This document shows positions 1 to 6,032 of a stretch of DNA of 7,321 nucleotides, piece by piece; the stretch's first letter is position 1, and each line of letters opens with the position of its first letter. The stretch covers positions 4,725 through 12,045 of the forward strand of contig MFQK01000049.1 of the NCBI GenBank assembly GCA_001783035.1. Reading direction: 5' to 3'. The notes beneath the pieces are model-generated. The model saw nothing but the letters and a program-made list of their open reading frames with translations. It searched no databases and was not told the origin of the DNA. A program made the position numbers and the translations under genes. This DNA is from Candidatus Magasanikbacteria bacterium RIFCSPLOWO2_02_FULL_44_11. Lineage in GTDB: Bacteria > Patescibacteriota > Patescibacteriia > Magasanikbacterales > GWA2-37-8.

Positions 1-295
1 TGGCAGTCGAGCTCGCGCCGTCGCTCCAGTTTGATTGTGTGAAAAGAAGGGTGGCGCCGAGAGCGTTTTGCTGATTGGGTAATAATAGCTGGGCAATAAA
101 GACAATGAGGAGTGTTAGAGCGACGAGGGTACGAGAAGTCTTGGAACGAATGACGCGATTCAGATCTTGGTGTTGGTACCAGCTGCTAAGGTGGTGGTAA
201 AGTGAACGACAATATAACCGTACCCGGTGGGCGGCTTGAAGACATCGATTGGGGATATTCTTGATCAATTTCTTGATGGTCCGAGTCGATATCAT
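1..295 (-). CDS. Secreted or membrane-anchored protein, N-terminal part (runs off left edge)
   Basis: An open frame begins at the ATG at 293-295 and stays open for 98 codons to the left edge; an in-frame TAG lies a few codons upstream of the ATG. The first 54 residues are basic and hydrophilic. A hydrophobic segment follows at about residues 56-72, then a polar stretch ending in ALGA, which could be a signal peptidase site near residue 81. The first residues beyond it (TLLFTQSNWSDGAS) resemble the start of large surface proteins with Trp/Gly/Ser-rich beta domains known from Patescibacteria. That resemblance is from memory and is weak. The N-region is unusually long for a signal peptide, so it may be a membrane anchor instead. 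No good Shine-Dalgarno sequence precedes the ATG. Function unknown. The terminator at 362-383 separates it from the ABC operon. Confidence 0.6.
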   Translation of the reverse strand, partial: MISTRTIKKLIKNIPNRCLQAAHRVRLYCRSLYHHLSSWYQHQDLNRVIRSKTSRTLVALTLLIVFIAQLLLPNQQNALGATLLFTQSNWSDGASSTA

Positions 296-351
296 AATGG
301 CTGACCAGCAAAGCCGCTACCCAAAAAAATAGCTGACGATACTTATATACA

Positions 352-360
352 AGTATAGCA
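352..360 (-). promoter_or_regulatory. Possible extended -10 promoter for the left-edge gene
   Basis: On the minus strand the sequence reads TGCTATACT, an extended -10 (TGn followed by TATACT). Transcription would start near 345 and leave a leader of about 50 bases before the ATG at 295. No convincing -35 box sits 17 bases upstream; TTGACC at 381-386 is 23 bases away, which is too far. The position just downstream of a terminator and upstream of a gene start is sensible, but the call rests on one element. Confidence 0.25.
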
Positions 361-361
361 C

Positions 362-383
362 AAAAAACCGTGCTCGGCACGGT
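362..383 (-). terminator. Rho-independent terminator of the ABC transporter operon
   Basis: A perfect 7-bp stem (ACCGTGC at 367-373 paired with GCACGGT at 377-383) closes a 3-base loop. Read on the minus strand it is followed directly by a run of six T. It lies about 30 bases beyond the stop codon of the permease gene, the expected place for the end of that transcript. Confidence 0.85.
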
Positions 384-413
384 CAAACTAACTAAAATAT
401 GGGGATAAGTCGG

Positions 414-1613
414 CTATTTGTAACGCAATGCCTCCAACGGTTCCAGGTTGGCCGCTCGACGCGCCGGAAAAACTCCCGAAAGAAATCCGATTATAGCCGA
501 AAGCGCTATAATTCCACCCAAAAACCAGTTGGGGAAATAAAACAAATCGATACTGGCGCCGCCAAAATGATTGGCTAAGCTATTGACCCCAAGATTAAAT
601 AACGCGGCAAATATAAATCCGAGAAGCACCCCCACCACCCCACCCAATAAACCAATAATTATGGACTCGGCTAAAAATAAATGCTTCAAATTCGGTTTAT
701 TGGCCCCCAGCGCGCGCATAATACCAATTTCGTTCGTGCGCTCCAGGAGAGTCACCGTCATGGTGTTAAACATACCGATCGACGAAACGACCAAGGCCAC
801 CGCGCCAAACAAACCGAGCACAATTTGAACAATTTGAAAAATCTTATTGGCCTGCTCGATAGTATCCGACAAAGAGGCGACTTGAAAACCTTTTTCGATA
901 ATTACTCCTTCCACACCAATTAAATCCTTATCACTTTCAACTTTCACACGCACCTGATCATATTCTTCGAGCGGCACATATTTTGCGATTTCCTTTAGAG
1001 GTATATACGCGTAACTACCCTGTAAATCCTCTATAACCCCCTTCACGGTAAACGGGTGCGGGATAAGGACTGTACCCGGTGATGAAGTGTTAACGCCGCT
1101 TTTGACAGTCACCACCTGAATATTCAATTGCTTACCCAAGACGGATTGCGGATCTTCGATTCCAAAAAGTTTCAAAACGGCCGCGGAAACAATTATTTGA
1201 TCGCTCTCGGAATCATCAAAAACCTCCCCGATAAAGGTGGCGATGCCAGCATAGTCAAAAAAATTGGCGTCGACGGCATGTAAATCCAAGGTGCCGTAGA
1301 GCGATCCAAAGACGGCTTGTCCGGTAAGCGTCGCTTGCGGCGCGACATCCGCCACTTTCGGAATTTGGCGTATTTCACCGACCGCTTTCTCGTTAAAAAC
1401 GATTATTTCATTGGCCGGTGTGACCGTTAAGCTCAATAACGCCTGGTTAAAGACGATTTTTTCTAAAATAACACTTTGCAGCCCATACCCCAGCGCAACC
1501 AAGAAAAGCACAGCGCTAATACCGACGCTAATACCGAGAATTGTCAACCACGTCCTGGTCGGGCGTGTGCGGAACATACGTGTTGATAAAGAAAATAGGT
1601 CAACTATCTTCAT
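414..1613 (-). CDS. MacB/FtsX-type ABC transporter permease
   Basis: This 399-residue protein has the layout of the MacB/LolC/FtsX permease family. A cytoplasmic N-terminal stretch leads into TM1 at about 22-45, then a large extracytoplasmic domain (about 46-260, MacB-PCD type), then TM2 (262-285), TM3 (315-340) and TM4 (363-383). Family hallmarks are the ERTNEIGIMRALGA segment after TM2 (291-304), which forms the coupling helix that contacts the ATPase, and the C-terminal PARRAANLEPLEALR (383-397). Such permeases are mechanotransmitters that act on substrates at the outer face of the membrane, such as peptides, lipoproteins or cell-wall enzymes; the substrate here is unknown. The ATG at 1611-1613 lies inside the end of the ATPase gene, a 14-base overlap that suggests translational coupling; no clear Shine-Dalgarno precedes it. 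No membrane-fusion or TolC-like partner is seen, so this is probably a two-component system. Confidence 0.92.
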   Translation of the reverse strand: MKIVDLFSLSTRMFRTRPTRTWLTILGISVGISAVLFLVALGYGLQSVILEKIVFNQALLSLTVTPANEIIVFNEKAVGEIRQIPKVADVAPQATLTGQAVFGSLYGTLDLHAVDANFFDYAGIATFIGEVFDDSESDQIIVSAAVLKLFGIEDPQSVLGKQLNIQVVTVKSGVNTSSPGTVLIPHPFTVKGVIEDLQGSYAYIPLKEIAKYVPLEEYDQVRVKVESDKDLIGVEGVIIEKGFQVASLSDTIEQANKIFQIVQIVLGLFGAVALVVSSIGMFNTMTVTLLERTNEIGIMRALGANKPNLKHLFLAESIIIGLLGGVVGVLLGFIFAALFNLGVNSLANHFGGASIDLFYFPNWFLGGIIALSAIIGFLSGVFPARRAANLEPLEALRYK

Positions 1614-2931
1614 ATTTCTGTATTTCAGCTAATATAATATCTAACTTTTCCGCCAAATGGCGGGCGGTCGATTCGCGCAAATGCGCCCCACCTTCAATAA
1701 TTGGCCGACGCAATAATTCCATAAATTCATGGCTCGTAACCTCTAGATTGACGCGAGCGATAATTGCTTTTTCCAATCTACTGATCTGCGAATGCGTCAA
1801 ATCACTATGATATTCACTTAACACGAATCGGCGCAGCAAATGTACCAGTTCGAGCCTTTTTTTATGATTACCTTTGCTGGCTATTTTGAAATCCGCTACC
1901 GTGTCCAAAATTTCCTTCATCTTTAGGCAATACTTATTGGCGGTAGCACGGTACAAACCAACGCCACCCTGCGTGAACGGTAAATGCAGAACGGCATAAA
2001 AATCTCCAAGAGTGAGCGTTCCACCCAATAATGTTTCCATATTTTTTTCCAGCCGCTCAACCTGCTCGGTAGTCATTTCTTCGACGAGATATTGGGTCAA
2101 TAACCAGGCTTTTAGCTCGGGTACGGACAGGGATTTATGGATATGAGCCAACCGCTCAAGCTCATCGTGAGGCGATAACTGCGGAGCTTTGCCGCCGCCG
2201 GCAACCAGATCCAAAGTTTCATCAGCCAGGATAACAGGGTGATCATTTTTTTCCATCCGTTCGAGTTTGGCATCCTTAAAATAAAAAATTCGATCGGCAT
2301 ACGGCAAATAACTGGCATCGTGCGTGACGAGAATAATTGTTTTTTTATCTTTTCGGTTTATTTCACTAATGGTATGCATGACCACTTTGGCCGATTCGCT
2401 GTCGAGATTGCCAACCGGTTCGTCGGCTAATAAAATTTGCGGATCATTTATAAGCGAACGACTTATCGCCACACGCTGCTGCTGACCGCCCGACAGATTA
2501 TTTGGCAAATCACGCGCTCGGCTGGCAATACCGAAACGCTCCATTAGAGTAGTCGCTTTTTCGCGACGCTCTTTCAGAGAAACGTCGACAAAAACTTGCG
2601 GCAACATTATATTTTCAAATACATTCAACGAATAAATCAGATTAAAATTTTGAAAAACAATTCCGAAAAATCGCGAAGTTGTTTTTGTCTTTTCAATTTC
2701 AGATAATTTAGAACTGTCCTGCCCTTTAATATATACCGCTCCTTTCGATGGAGATTGCAAACCGAGCAAAGTGTACAACATGGTCGACTTGCCGCTACCC
2801 GACGGACCAAAAAAAATAATATATTCCTGAGGAAAGACCTCCAAACTTATATTATTGAGAGCGGTAAATTCGTTACTTTTTCCTTCGTTGTAGATAACAG
2901 TAACGTTTTCAGCTTTAAGCAATGGTTCCAT
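1600..2931 (-). CDS. LolD/MacB-type ABC transporter ATPase with a duplicated C-terminal extension
   Basis: A 443-residue protein counted from the ATG at 2929-2931. The first 225 residues are a standard LolD/MacB/FtsE ATPase: Walker A GPSGSGKST (42-50), Q-loop glutamine in VFQN (94), signature LSGGQQQR (146-153), Walker B ILLADEP with catalytic Glu (166-172), and H-loop THD (203-205). It would energise the permease encoded next to it. Family members usually end near 220-240 residues; this one goes on for about 200 more with no recognised domain, in what look like two diverged copies (see separate entry). A GTG at 2944-2946 would add five residues, but it lies inside the -10/spacer junction of the promoter, and transcription should begin at the ATG, so I prefer the ATG. 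It overlaps the permease start by 14 bases. The ATPase call is firm; the role of the extension is unknown. Confidence 0.93.
   Translation of the reverse strand: MEPLLKAENVTVIYNEGKSNEFTALNNISLEVFPQEYIIFFGPSGSGKSTMLYTLLGLQSPSKGAVYIKGQDSSKLSEIEKTKTTSRFFGIVFQNFNLIYSLNVFENIMLPQVFVDVSLKERREKATTLMERFGIASRARDLPNNLSGGQQQRVAISRSLINDPQILLADEPVGNLDSESAKVVMHTISEINRKDKKTIILVTHDASYLPYADRIFYFKDAKLERMEKNDHPVILADETLDLVAGGGKAPQLSPHDELERLAHIHKSLSVPELKAWLLTQYLVEEMTTEQVERLEKNMETLLGGTLTLGDFYAVLHLPFTQGGVGLYRATANKYCLKMKEILDTVADFKIASKGNHKKRLELVHLLRRFVLSEYHSDLTHSQISRLEKAIIARVNLEVTSHEFMELLRRPIIEGGAHLRESTARHLAEKLDIILAEIQKYEDS
1624..2091 (-). other. Two diverged copies of an unknown domain at the C-terminus of the ABC ATPase
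   Basis: Copy 1 is residues about 281-345 of the 443-residue protein (bases 1897-2091) and copy 2 about 371-436 (bases 1624-1821). Matched landmarks in the same order are QVERLEK against QISRLEK, then DFYAVL against EFMELL, then P-x-x-Q/E-GG with L three residues later, then ATA against STA, then KMKEIL against KLDIIL. Each copy is predicted to be helical and charged, with no hydrophobic segment, so it should be cytoplasmic. A linker rich in Gly and Pro (around 244-256) separates the ATPase core from it. This alignment was done by eye. I recognise no known family; a regulatory or protein-binding role is only a guess. Confidence 0.6.
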
Positions 2932-2937
2932 AAAAAT

Positions 2938-2966
2938 ATTATACACTATTTTTATTTTTTTGTAAC
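2938..2966 (-). promoter_or_regulatory. Promoter of the ABC transporter operon, probably giving a leaderless mRNA
   Basis: Minus-strand -35 GTTACA (2961-2966, four of six consensus bases), a 17-base spacer that is nearly all A/T, and a perfect -10 TATAAT (2938-2943) preceded by TG one base overlapping the usual extended -10 position. Only six bases (ATTTTT) separate the -10 box from the ATG at 2931, so transcription should start at or beside the A of the ATG. There is no room for a Shine-Dalgarno sequence. The 14-bp tandem array begins at the base next to the -35 box. Confidence 0.7.
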
Positions 2967-3050
2967 CACCATAACTAAATCACCATAACTAAATCACCAT
3001 AACTAAATCACCATAACTAAATCACCATAACTAAATCACTAAAACTAAAA
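2967..3050. repeat. 14-bp tandem repeat array, five perfect copies plus one degenerate
   Basis: The unit CACCATAACTAAAT occurs five times without a mismatch (2967-2980, 2981-2994, 2995-3008, 3009-3022, 3023-3036). A sixth copy at 3037-3050 (CACTAAAACTAAAA) differs at three positions. The unit is not a multiple of three, contains stops, and lies between divergent genes, so it is noncoding. There are no spacers, which excludes CRISPR. Identity among the five copies points to recent slippage expansion or homogenisation. Lying next to the -35 box of the leftward promoter, it could affect expression, or be a neutral minisatellite. Confidence 0.97.
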
Positions 3051-3052
3051 AG

Positions 3053-3090
3053 GGTGTTTTGCATGATTCGTTTAAGGTTAATCAAACACC
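3053..3090. repeat. Short inverted repeat beside the tandem array
   Basis: GGTGTTT at 3053-3059 is the exact reverse complement of AAACACC at 3084-3090, with 24 bases between. There is no T-run, so it is not a terminator. It stands immediately before the transposase-like fragment and could be what remains of an element end or a protein-binding site. A 7-bp match over this distance can also occur by chance. Confidence 0.35.
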
Positions 3091-3230
3091 GGCCTACTGT
3101 TTAGCAAACGACCTTGGCACAGACTACCAAGCGGTAACGCGTATCTACCAAAAGTTTCGTCTCGCCATCTATTATATCACAGAGCTGGAAAGCACGCGAC
3201 TCTCTCGGGTGAAATTTGTAGAAAATATTG
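3062..3230 (+). pseudogene. Possible decayed transposase fragment (IS1595/ISXO2-like)
   Basis: The frame that later becomes the ABC-F gene is open through this stretch and would encode a short helical segment: TPAYCLANDLGTDYQAVTRI and then YQKFRLAIYYITELE. The pattern (T/S-P-x-Y-x-LA-x-x-LG-x-x-Y-x-x-x-x-RIYQKLR) resembles the helix-turn-helix that precedes the catalytic domain of IS1595/ISXO2 transposases. The following LSRVKFVENIDL could be a worn version of the LSGEVELDESYF segment that holds the first catalytic Asp. No complete catalytic triad, Zn ribbon or second end is visible. This is from remembered family consensus and is tentative. The alternative is a genuine N-terminal extension of the ABC-F protein, which the internal promoter at 3228-3256 argues against. 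Confidence 0.35.
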
Positions 3231-3256
3231 ACCTGACAAGAAAAATTTGGTACAAT
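3228..3256 (+). promoter_or_regulatory. Strong promoter of the ABC-F gene
   Basis: -35 TTGACC (3228-3233, five of six consensus bases), exactly 17 bases of spacer, and -10 TACAAT (3251-3256, five of six), with TGG before the -10 making it an extended -10. Transcription should begin near 3263, about 21 bases before the GTG at 3284. This placement decides the start of the ABC-F gene, since any start farther left would lie upstream of the transcript. Confidence 0.8.
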
Positions 3257-3283
3257 CATAGCCTTGCTCACTATCTAAAAAAT

Positions 3284-4744
3284 GTGAATCACGGCAACGT
3301 AATCGTCCGGTTTGACCAGGTAACTTTTGATTATCATGGTCACAAACTTATTCTCGATGAGGCTGATTTTTCTGTGCGTGAAAATGCCAAAATCACCATA
3401 ATGGGCCAAAATGGTGCCGGCAAAAGCACTATTTTCAAGCTGATAACCGGCGAAGAACAACCTGAAAGCGGACGGGTGAGCCTAGGGCAGAACGCCACGA
3501 TTGCGATTGCCACCCAGGTAATGAAGCCGGAAAATCGTGAAAAAACGGTAGAAGATTTTTTTGCGTCAGCCTTTTCCAAAAAAACTTACGACTTGCCTAA
3601 ACGAATAAAAAATATTTTGGAAGTGGTAAATCTTCAAGCGCCGCTCGACAAAAAAATCCATCATTTTTCCGGCGGGCAGCAAGCGCGCCTGCTCCTGTCT
3701 TTCGCGCTCATTCAAGAGCCCGACATTTTGCTTCTCGACGAACCGACCAACAACCTCGACGCGGCCGGTATCGAACACCTCACCCGATTCTTGATCGACT
3801 ATCCGAAAACCTGCTTGGTTATCTCGCACGATGCGAATTTTTTAAATGCCTTTACGCACGGCGTTTTGTACTTGGATTCGTATACGCATAAAATGGAACA
3901 GTATGTCGGCGACTATTATGAAGTACTTGGCGAAATAGAAGCGCAAATCGAACGGGAGCGTGCTAAGAATGCCCAGCTCAAAAAAAGCATCCAGGATCGC
4001 AAAGATAAAATTAACTTTTTTTCGCACAAAGGCGGCAAGATGCGAAAATTAGCTAGTAAATTGCGCGACCAAGTAGAGGTAGCCGAGGAAGAAATGGTTG
4101 ATGAACGACAAGAAGACAGAACAATCAACGACTTCACTATCCCCGCCCAAACCGATATTGTCGGCTCTGCAGTTGAAATCGAATCAGTCGGCGTAATGAT
4201 TGATCATGAATTTGTTCGAAAAAAATTATTGGCTCCAATAAGTTTGCGTAAAAAACAAAAACTATTGGTTAAAGGGCCGAACGGCATCGGCAAGAGTACT
4301 TTTTTGGCTACTTTAGCTGCCGGTACGGAACCTGGCGCAAAAATTACCAAAGATGTAAATGTCGGTTATTATCGGCAGGATTTTTCTGGCCTTGATTTTG
4401 AAAAAACCGCCTATCAAGCGCTCGAAGAAATGATGATTGAACCATGGAACCAAGAAATTTACGCCACCGCCGCCCAATTTCTATTAACCGCACCTTTGCT
4501 AAAAAATAAAATTGGATCATTGTCCGAAGGACAAAAAGGTCTTCTTTGTTACGCTCGTTTTGTTTTACAAAAACCGGGTTTATTGATTCTCGACGAACCA
4601 ACCAACCACATAAACTTTCGTCATCTGCCGATCATCGGGCAGGCGCTAAATAATTTCGAAGGGGCAATAATTTTAGTCAGCCACGCCTACGAATTCGTCG
4701 AACAAATCAGCGTTGATCAAACGCTAGATCTAGGAGCTTTATAA
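3284..4744 (+). CDS. ABC-F family ATPase (ribosome-associated, two fused nucleotide-binding domains)
   Basis: From the GTG at 3284 the product has 486 residues with two ABC domains and no membrane segment, the ABC-F layout (Uup/EttA/antibiotic-resistance branch). Domain 1: Walker A GQNGAGKST (41-49), signature FSGGQ (128-132), Walker B ILLLDEP (148-154), SHD (181-183). A charged, helical linker (about 208-285) corresponds to the P-site tRNA interaction motif that reaches into the ribosomal E/P site. Domain 2: Walker A GPNGIGKST (331-339), signature LSEGQ (413-417), Walker B LLILDEP (433-439), SHAYEF (466-471). Both catalytic Glu residues are present, so it should hydrolyse ATP. Family role: relieving stalled ribosomes or protecting them from antibiotics; which applies cannot be told here. 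A TTG at 3059 in the same frame would add 75 residues, but it lies upstream of the promoter. No Shine-Dalgarno precedes the GTG, so the exact start is less sure than the identity. Confidence 0.9.
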   Translation: MNHGNVIVRFDQVTFDYHGHKLILDEADFSVRENAKITIMGQNGAGKSTIFKLITGEEQPESGRVSLGQNATIAIATQVMKPENREKTVEDFFASAFSKKTYDLPKRIKNILEVVNLQAPLDKKIHHFSGGQQARLLLSFALIQEPDILLLDEPTNNLDAAGIEHLTRFLIDYPKTCLVISHDANFLNAFTHGVLYLDSYTHKMEQYVGDYYEVLGEIEAQIERERAKNAQLKKSIQDRKDKINFFSHKGGKMRKLASKLRDQVEVAEEEMVDERQEDRTINDFTIPAQTDIVGSAVEIESVGVMIDHEFVRKKLLAPISLRKKQKLLVKGPNGIGKSTFLATLAAGTEPGAKITKDVNVGYYRQDFSGLDFEKTAYQALEEMMIEPWNQEIYATAAQFLLTAPLLKNKIGSLSEGQKGLLCYARFVLQKPGLLILDEPTNHINFRHLPIIGQALNNFEGAIILVSHAYEFVEQISVDQTLDLGAL

Positions 4745-4774
4745 CGCGTAAAAGGTGGGACAAGTTTTGGAAAG

Positions 4775-6031
4775 TTAACAGGAGAATTCCGTAAAAAACG
4801 CCGTTCCTTTATGTTCACTCGATTCAAACCATATCTTTCCACCCATCTTTTCCACTATTGTCTTCACTATATATAATCCGAGACCGCTGCCATCAATTTT
4901 TCGCGATGCAACATTATCCGCGCGGAAAAATTTGGTGAAAATCTTCGACTGCTGATTTTCCGGAATGCCCACGCCAGCATCCGCGACTATGATTAAAATT
5001 TTATTTTCTTTTTTTCGCATTGTAATCTTTATTTCGCCTCCGGACGGCGTATATTTAATCGCGTTGGAAATGAGATTCTCAAAAATAATCTGCATCATTT
5101 TAACATCGGTGGAAATGACAAAATCGCTTGCCCGCCGCGGAGGAGGCAAGAGTGGGTTTTTTGCCTGCCCCGTAGCGAGCTGCCTCTGCTTCGGGAAGTA
5201 AATTTTCAAAATTTTTAATGTTTTTTCCTTTATCTTTGGATCAAAATTTTGGAGAATCAGTTCCATTCTATCTTTTAAATTAACGGTTTCTTTTTTAATT
5301 GGGAAAACGCCGAGTTCCAATCGCGAAACATTCAAAAAAACATCCAACAACTCCACCATTCGCTCGGTATTGGCGTATATTATCCCAATATATTCTTTTT
5401 GTTTTTCTAAAATATTATTCGCATACCCGGCGTTAAGCATGTTAATGTACCATTTAATAATGGTCAATGGAGTCTTAAGTTGATGGGAAGCGAGCGATAC
5501 GAATTCGCTTTTGGCGCGATTCAGTTCCTGCTCTTTAACAATCTGTTCATCGCGGATTCTCAAAACATCATTCGTTTGAAGCAGTTCAAAATCTCGCCGG
5601 ACAAGCATCTTGGCAATATGATCCAATTCTTGCTCTCGTTGGTTCCGAGCCGTTACATCGCGAAAAATGCCCCACGTAGATATAAACTCCACATCCTTCA
5701 TACGAACGCTGATATTTCCTTCAACGTCGAGCGTGCAGCCGTCTTTGGTAATAAATCGAGTCCTAAAATTATCAAAAGATTTGCCCTTTTGCATCTCCGC
5801 AAACGCCGCAAAACATTCTTGCAAATGATTTGGATGAATGATATTGGGAAACGCCAGGCGGCTTGCTTCGTTAGCGGCATACCCAAGCGTATCTTGCCAT
5901 TTCTTATTTACATATAAAAATCGTCCGTCTTTATCAACGCTCTGAATTAACTCGTTAGCATTCTCAAATAATTCTTTCCATTCCGAAGCATCGCCCGGCA
6001 ATCCGCCTAATTTTATAATCTCTTGCGACAT
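4775..6031 (-). CDS. Soluble PAS-domain sensor histidine kinase
   Basis: A 418-residue protein. A PAS domain (about 17-128, ending in the PAC-like GIFRDVTARN) is followed by a coiled-coil stretch (130-175) and a HisKA dimerisation helix with the phosphoacceptor H183 in LASHQLKTPLT. The HATPase domain has the N box ENLISNAIKYTP (N323), G1 DAGVGIP (351-357; Ala in place of the usual Asn), an F-box-like FTKFF (365-369) and G2 GSGLGL (381-386). No transmembrane segment is present, so it is cytoplasmic. Residues about 279-303 are an extra, Gln/Pro/Arg-rich insert between the dimerisation region and the ATPase core, encoded by a palindrome. The ATG at 6031 is chosen because GGAG stands six bases before it. 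It begins one base after the FIST stop codon, so the FIST protein probably supplies the signal. No response regulator is nearby. Confidence 0.92.
   Translation of the reverse strand: MSQEIIKLGGLPGDASEWKELFENANELIQSVDKDGRFLYVNKKWQDTLGYAANEASRLAFPNIIHPNHLQECFAAFAEMQKGKSFDNFRTRFITKDGCTLDVEGNISVRMKDVEFISTWGIFRDVTARNQREQELDHIAKMLVRRDFELLQTNDVLRIRDEQIVKEQELNRAKSEFVSLASHQLKTPLTIIKWYINMLNAGYANNILEKQKEYIGIIYANTERMVELLDVFLNVSRLELGVFPIKKETVNLKDRMELILQNFDPKIKEKTLKILKIYFPKQRQLATGQAKNPLLPPPRRASDFVISTDVKMMQIIFENLISNAIKYTPSGGEIKITMRKKENKILIIVADAGVGIPENQQSKIFTKFFRADNVASRKIDGSGLGLYIVKTIVEKMGGKIWFESSEHKGTAFFTEFSC
5130..5180. repeat. Long imperfect palindrome inserted in frame in the kinase gene
   Basis: The arms 5130-5149 and 5161-5180 pair over 20 positions with two mismatches and three G-T pairs around an 11-base loop. 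The stretch is much richer in G and C than the kinase sequence on either side. It encodes the residues that break the normal spacing between the dimerisation and ATPase domains, with the frame kept open. The pattern is like palindromic elements that insert into coding genes, such as the Rickettsia palindromic elements, but no second full copy lies in this window. The 10-mer AGCGAGCTGC at 5174-5183 matches nine of ten bases at 7246-7255 in the other palindromic region. Confidence 0.75.
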
Positions 6032-6032
6032 A

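Noticed and set aside
186..386. 66-codon open frame on the minus strand
   Set aside because: It overlaps the better-supported secreted protein frame starting at 295, runs across the terminator hairpin, and has no domain-like character.
1600..1602. Use of the UGA-glycine code (Gracilibacteria or Absconditabacteria)
   Set aside because: TGA ends the ATPase frame at the position expected from the overlap with the permease start, so it is read as a stop.
2944..2946. GTG start for the ABC ATPase
   Set aside because: It lies between the -10 box and the spacer, so it would not be in the transcript.
2967..3050. CRISPR array
   Set aside because: The units are directly contiguous with no spacers and are only 14 bases long; no cas gene is nearby.
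4745..4774. Shared terminator between the convergent ABC-F and kinase genes
   Set aside because: The 30 bases contain no stem followed by a T-run on either strand.
5480..5917. 145-codon open frame on the plus strand
   Set aside because: It lies wholly inside the histidine kinase gene, antisense to well-conserved PAS and HisKA codons, and has no own start signal.
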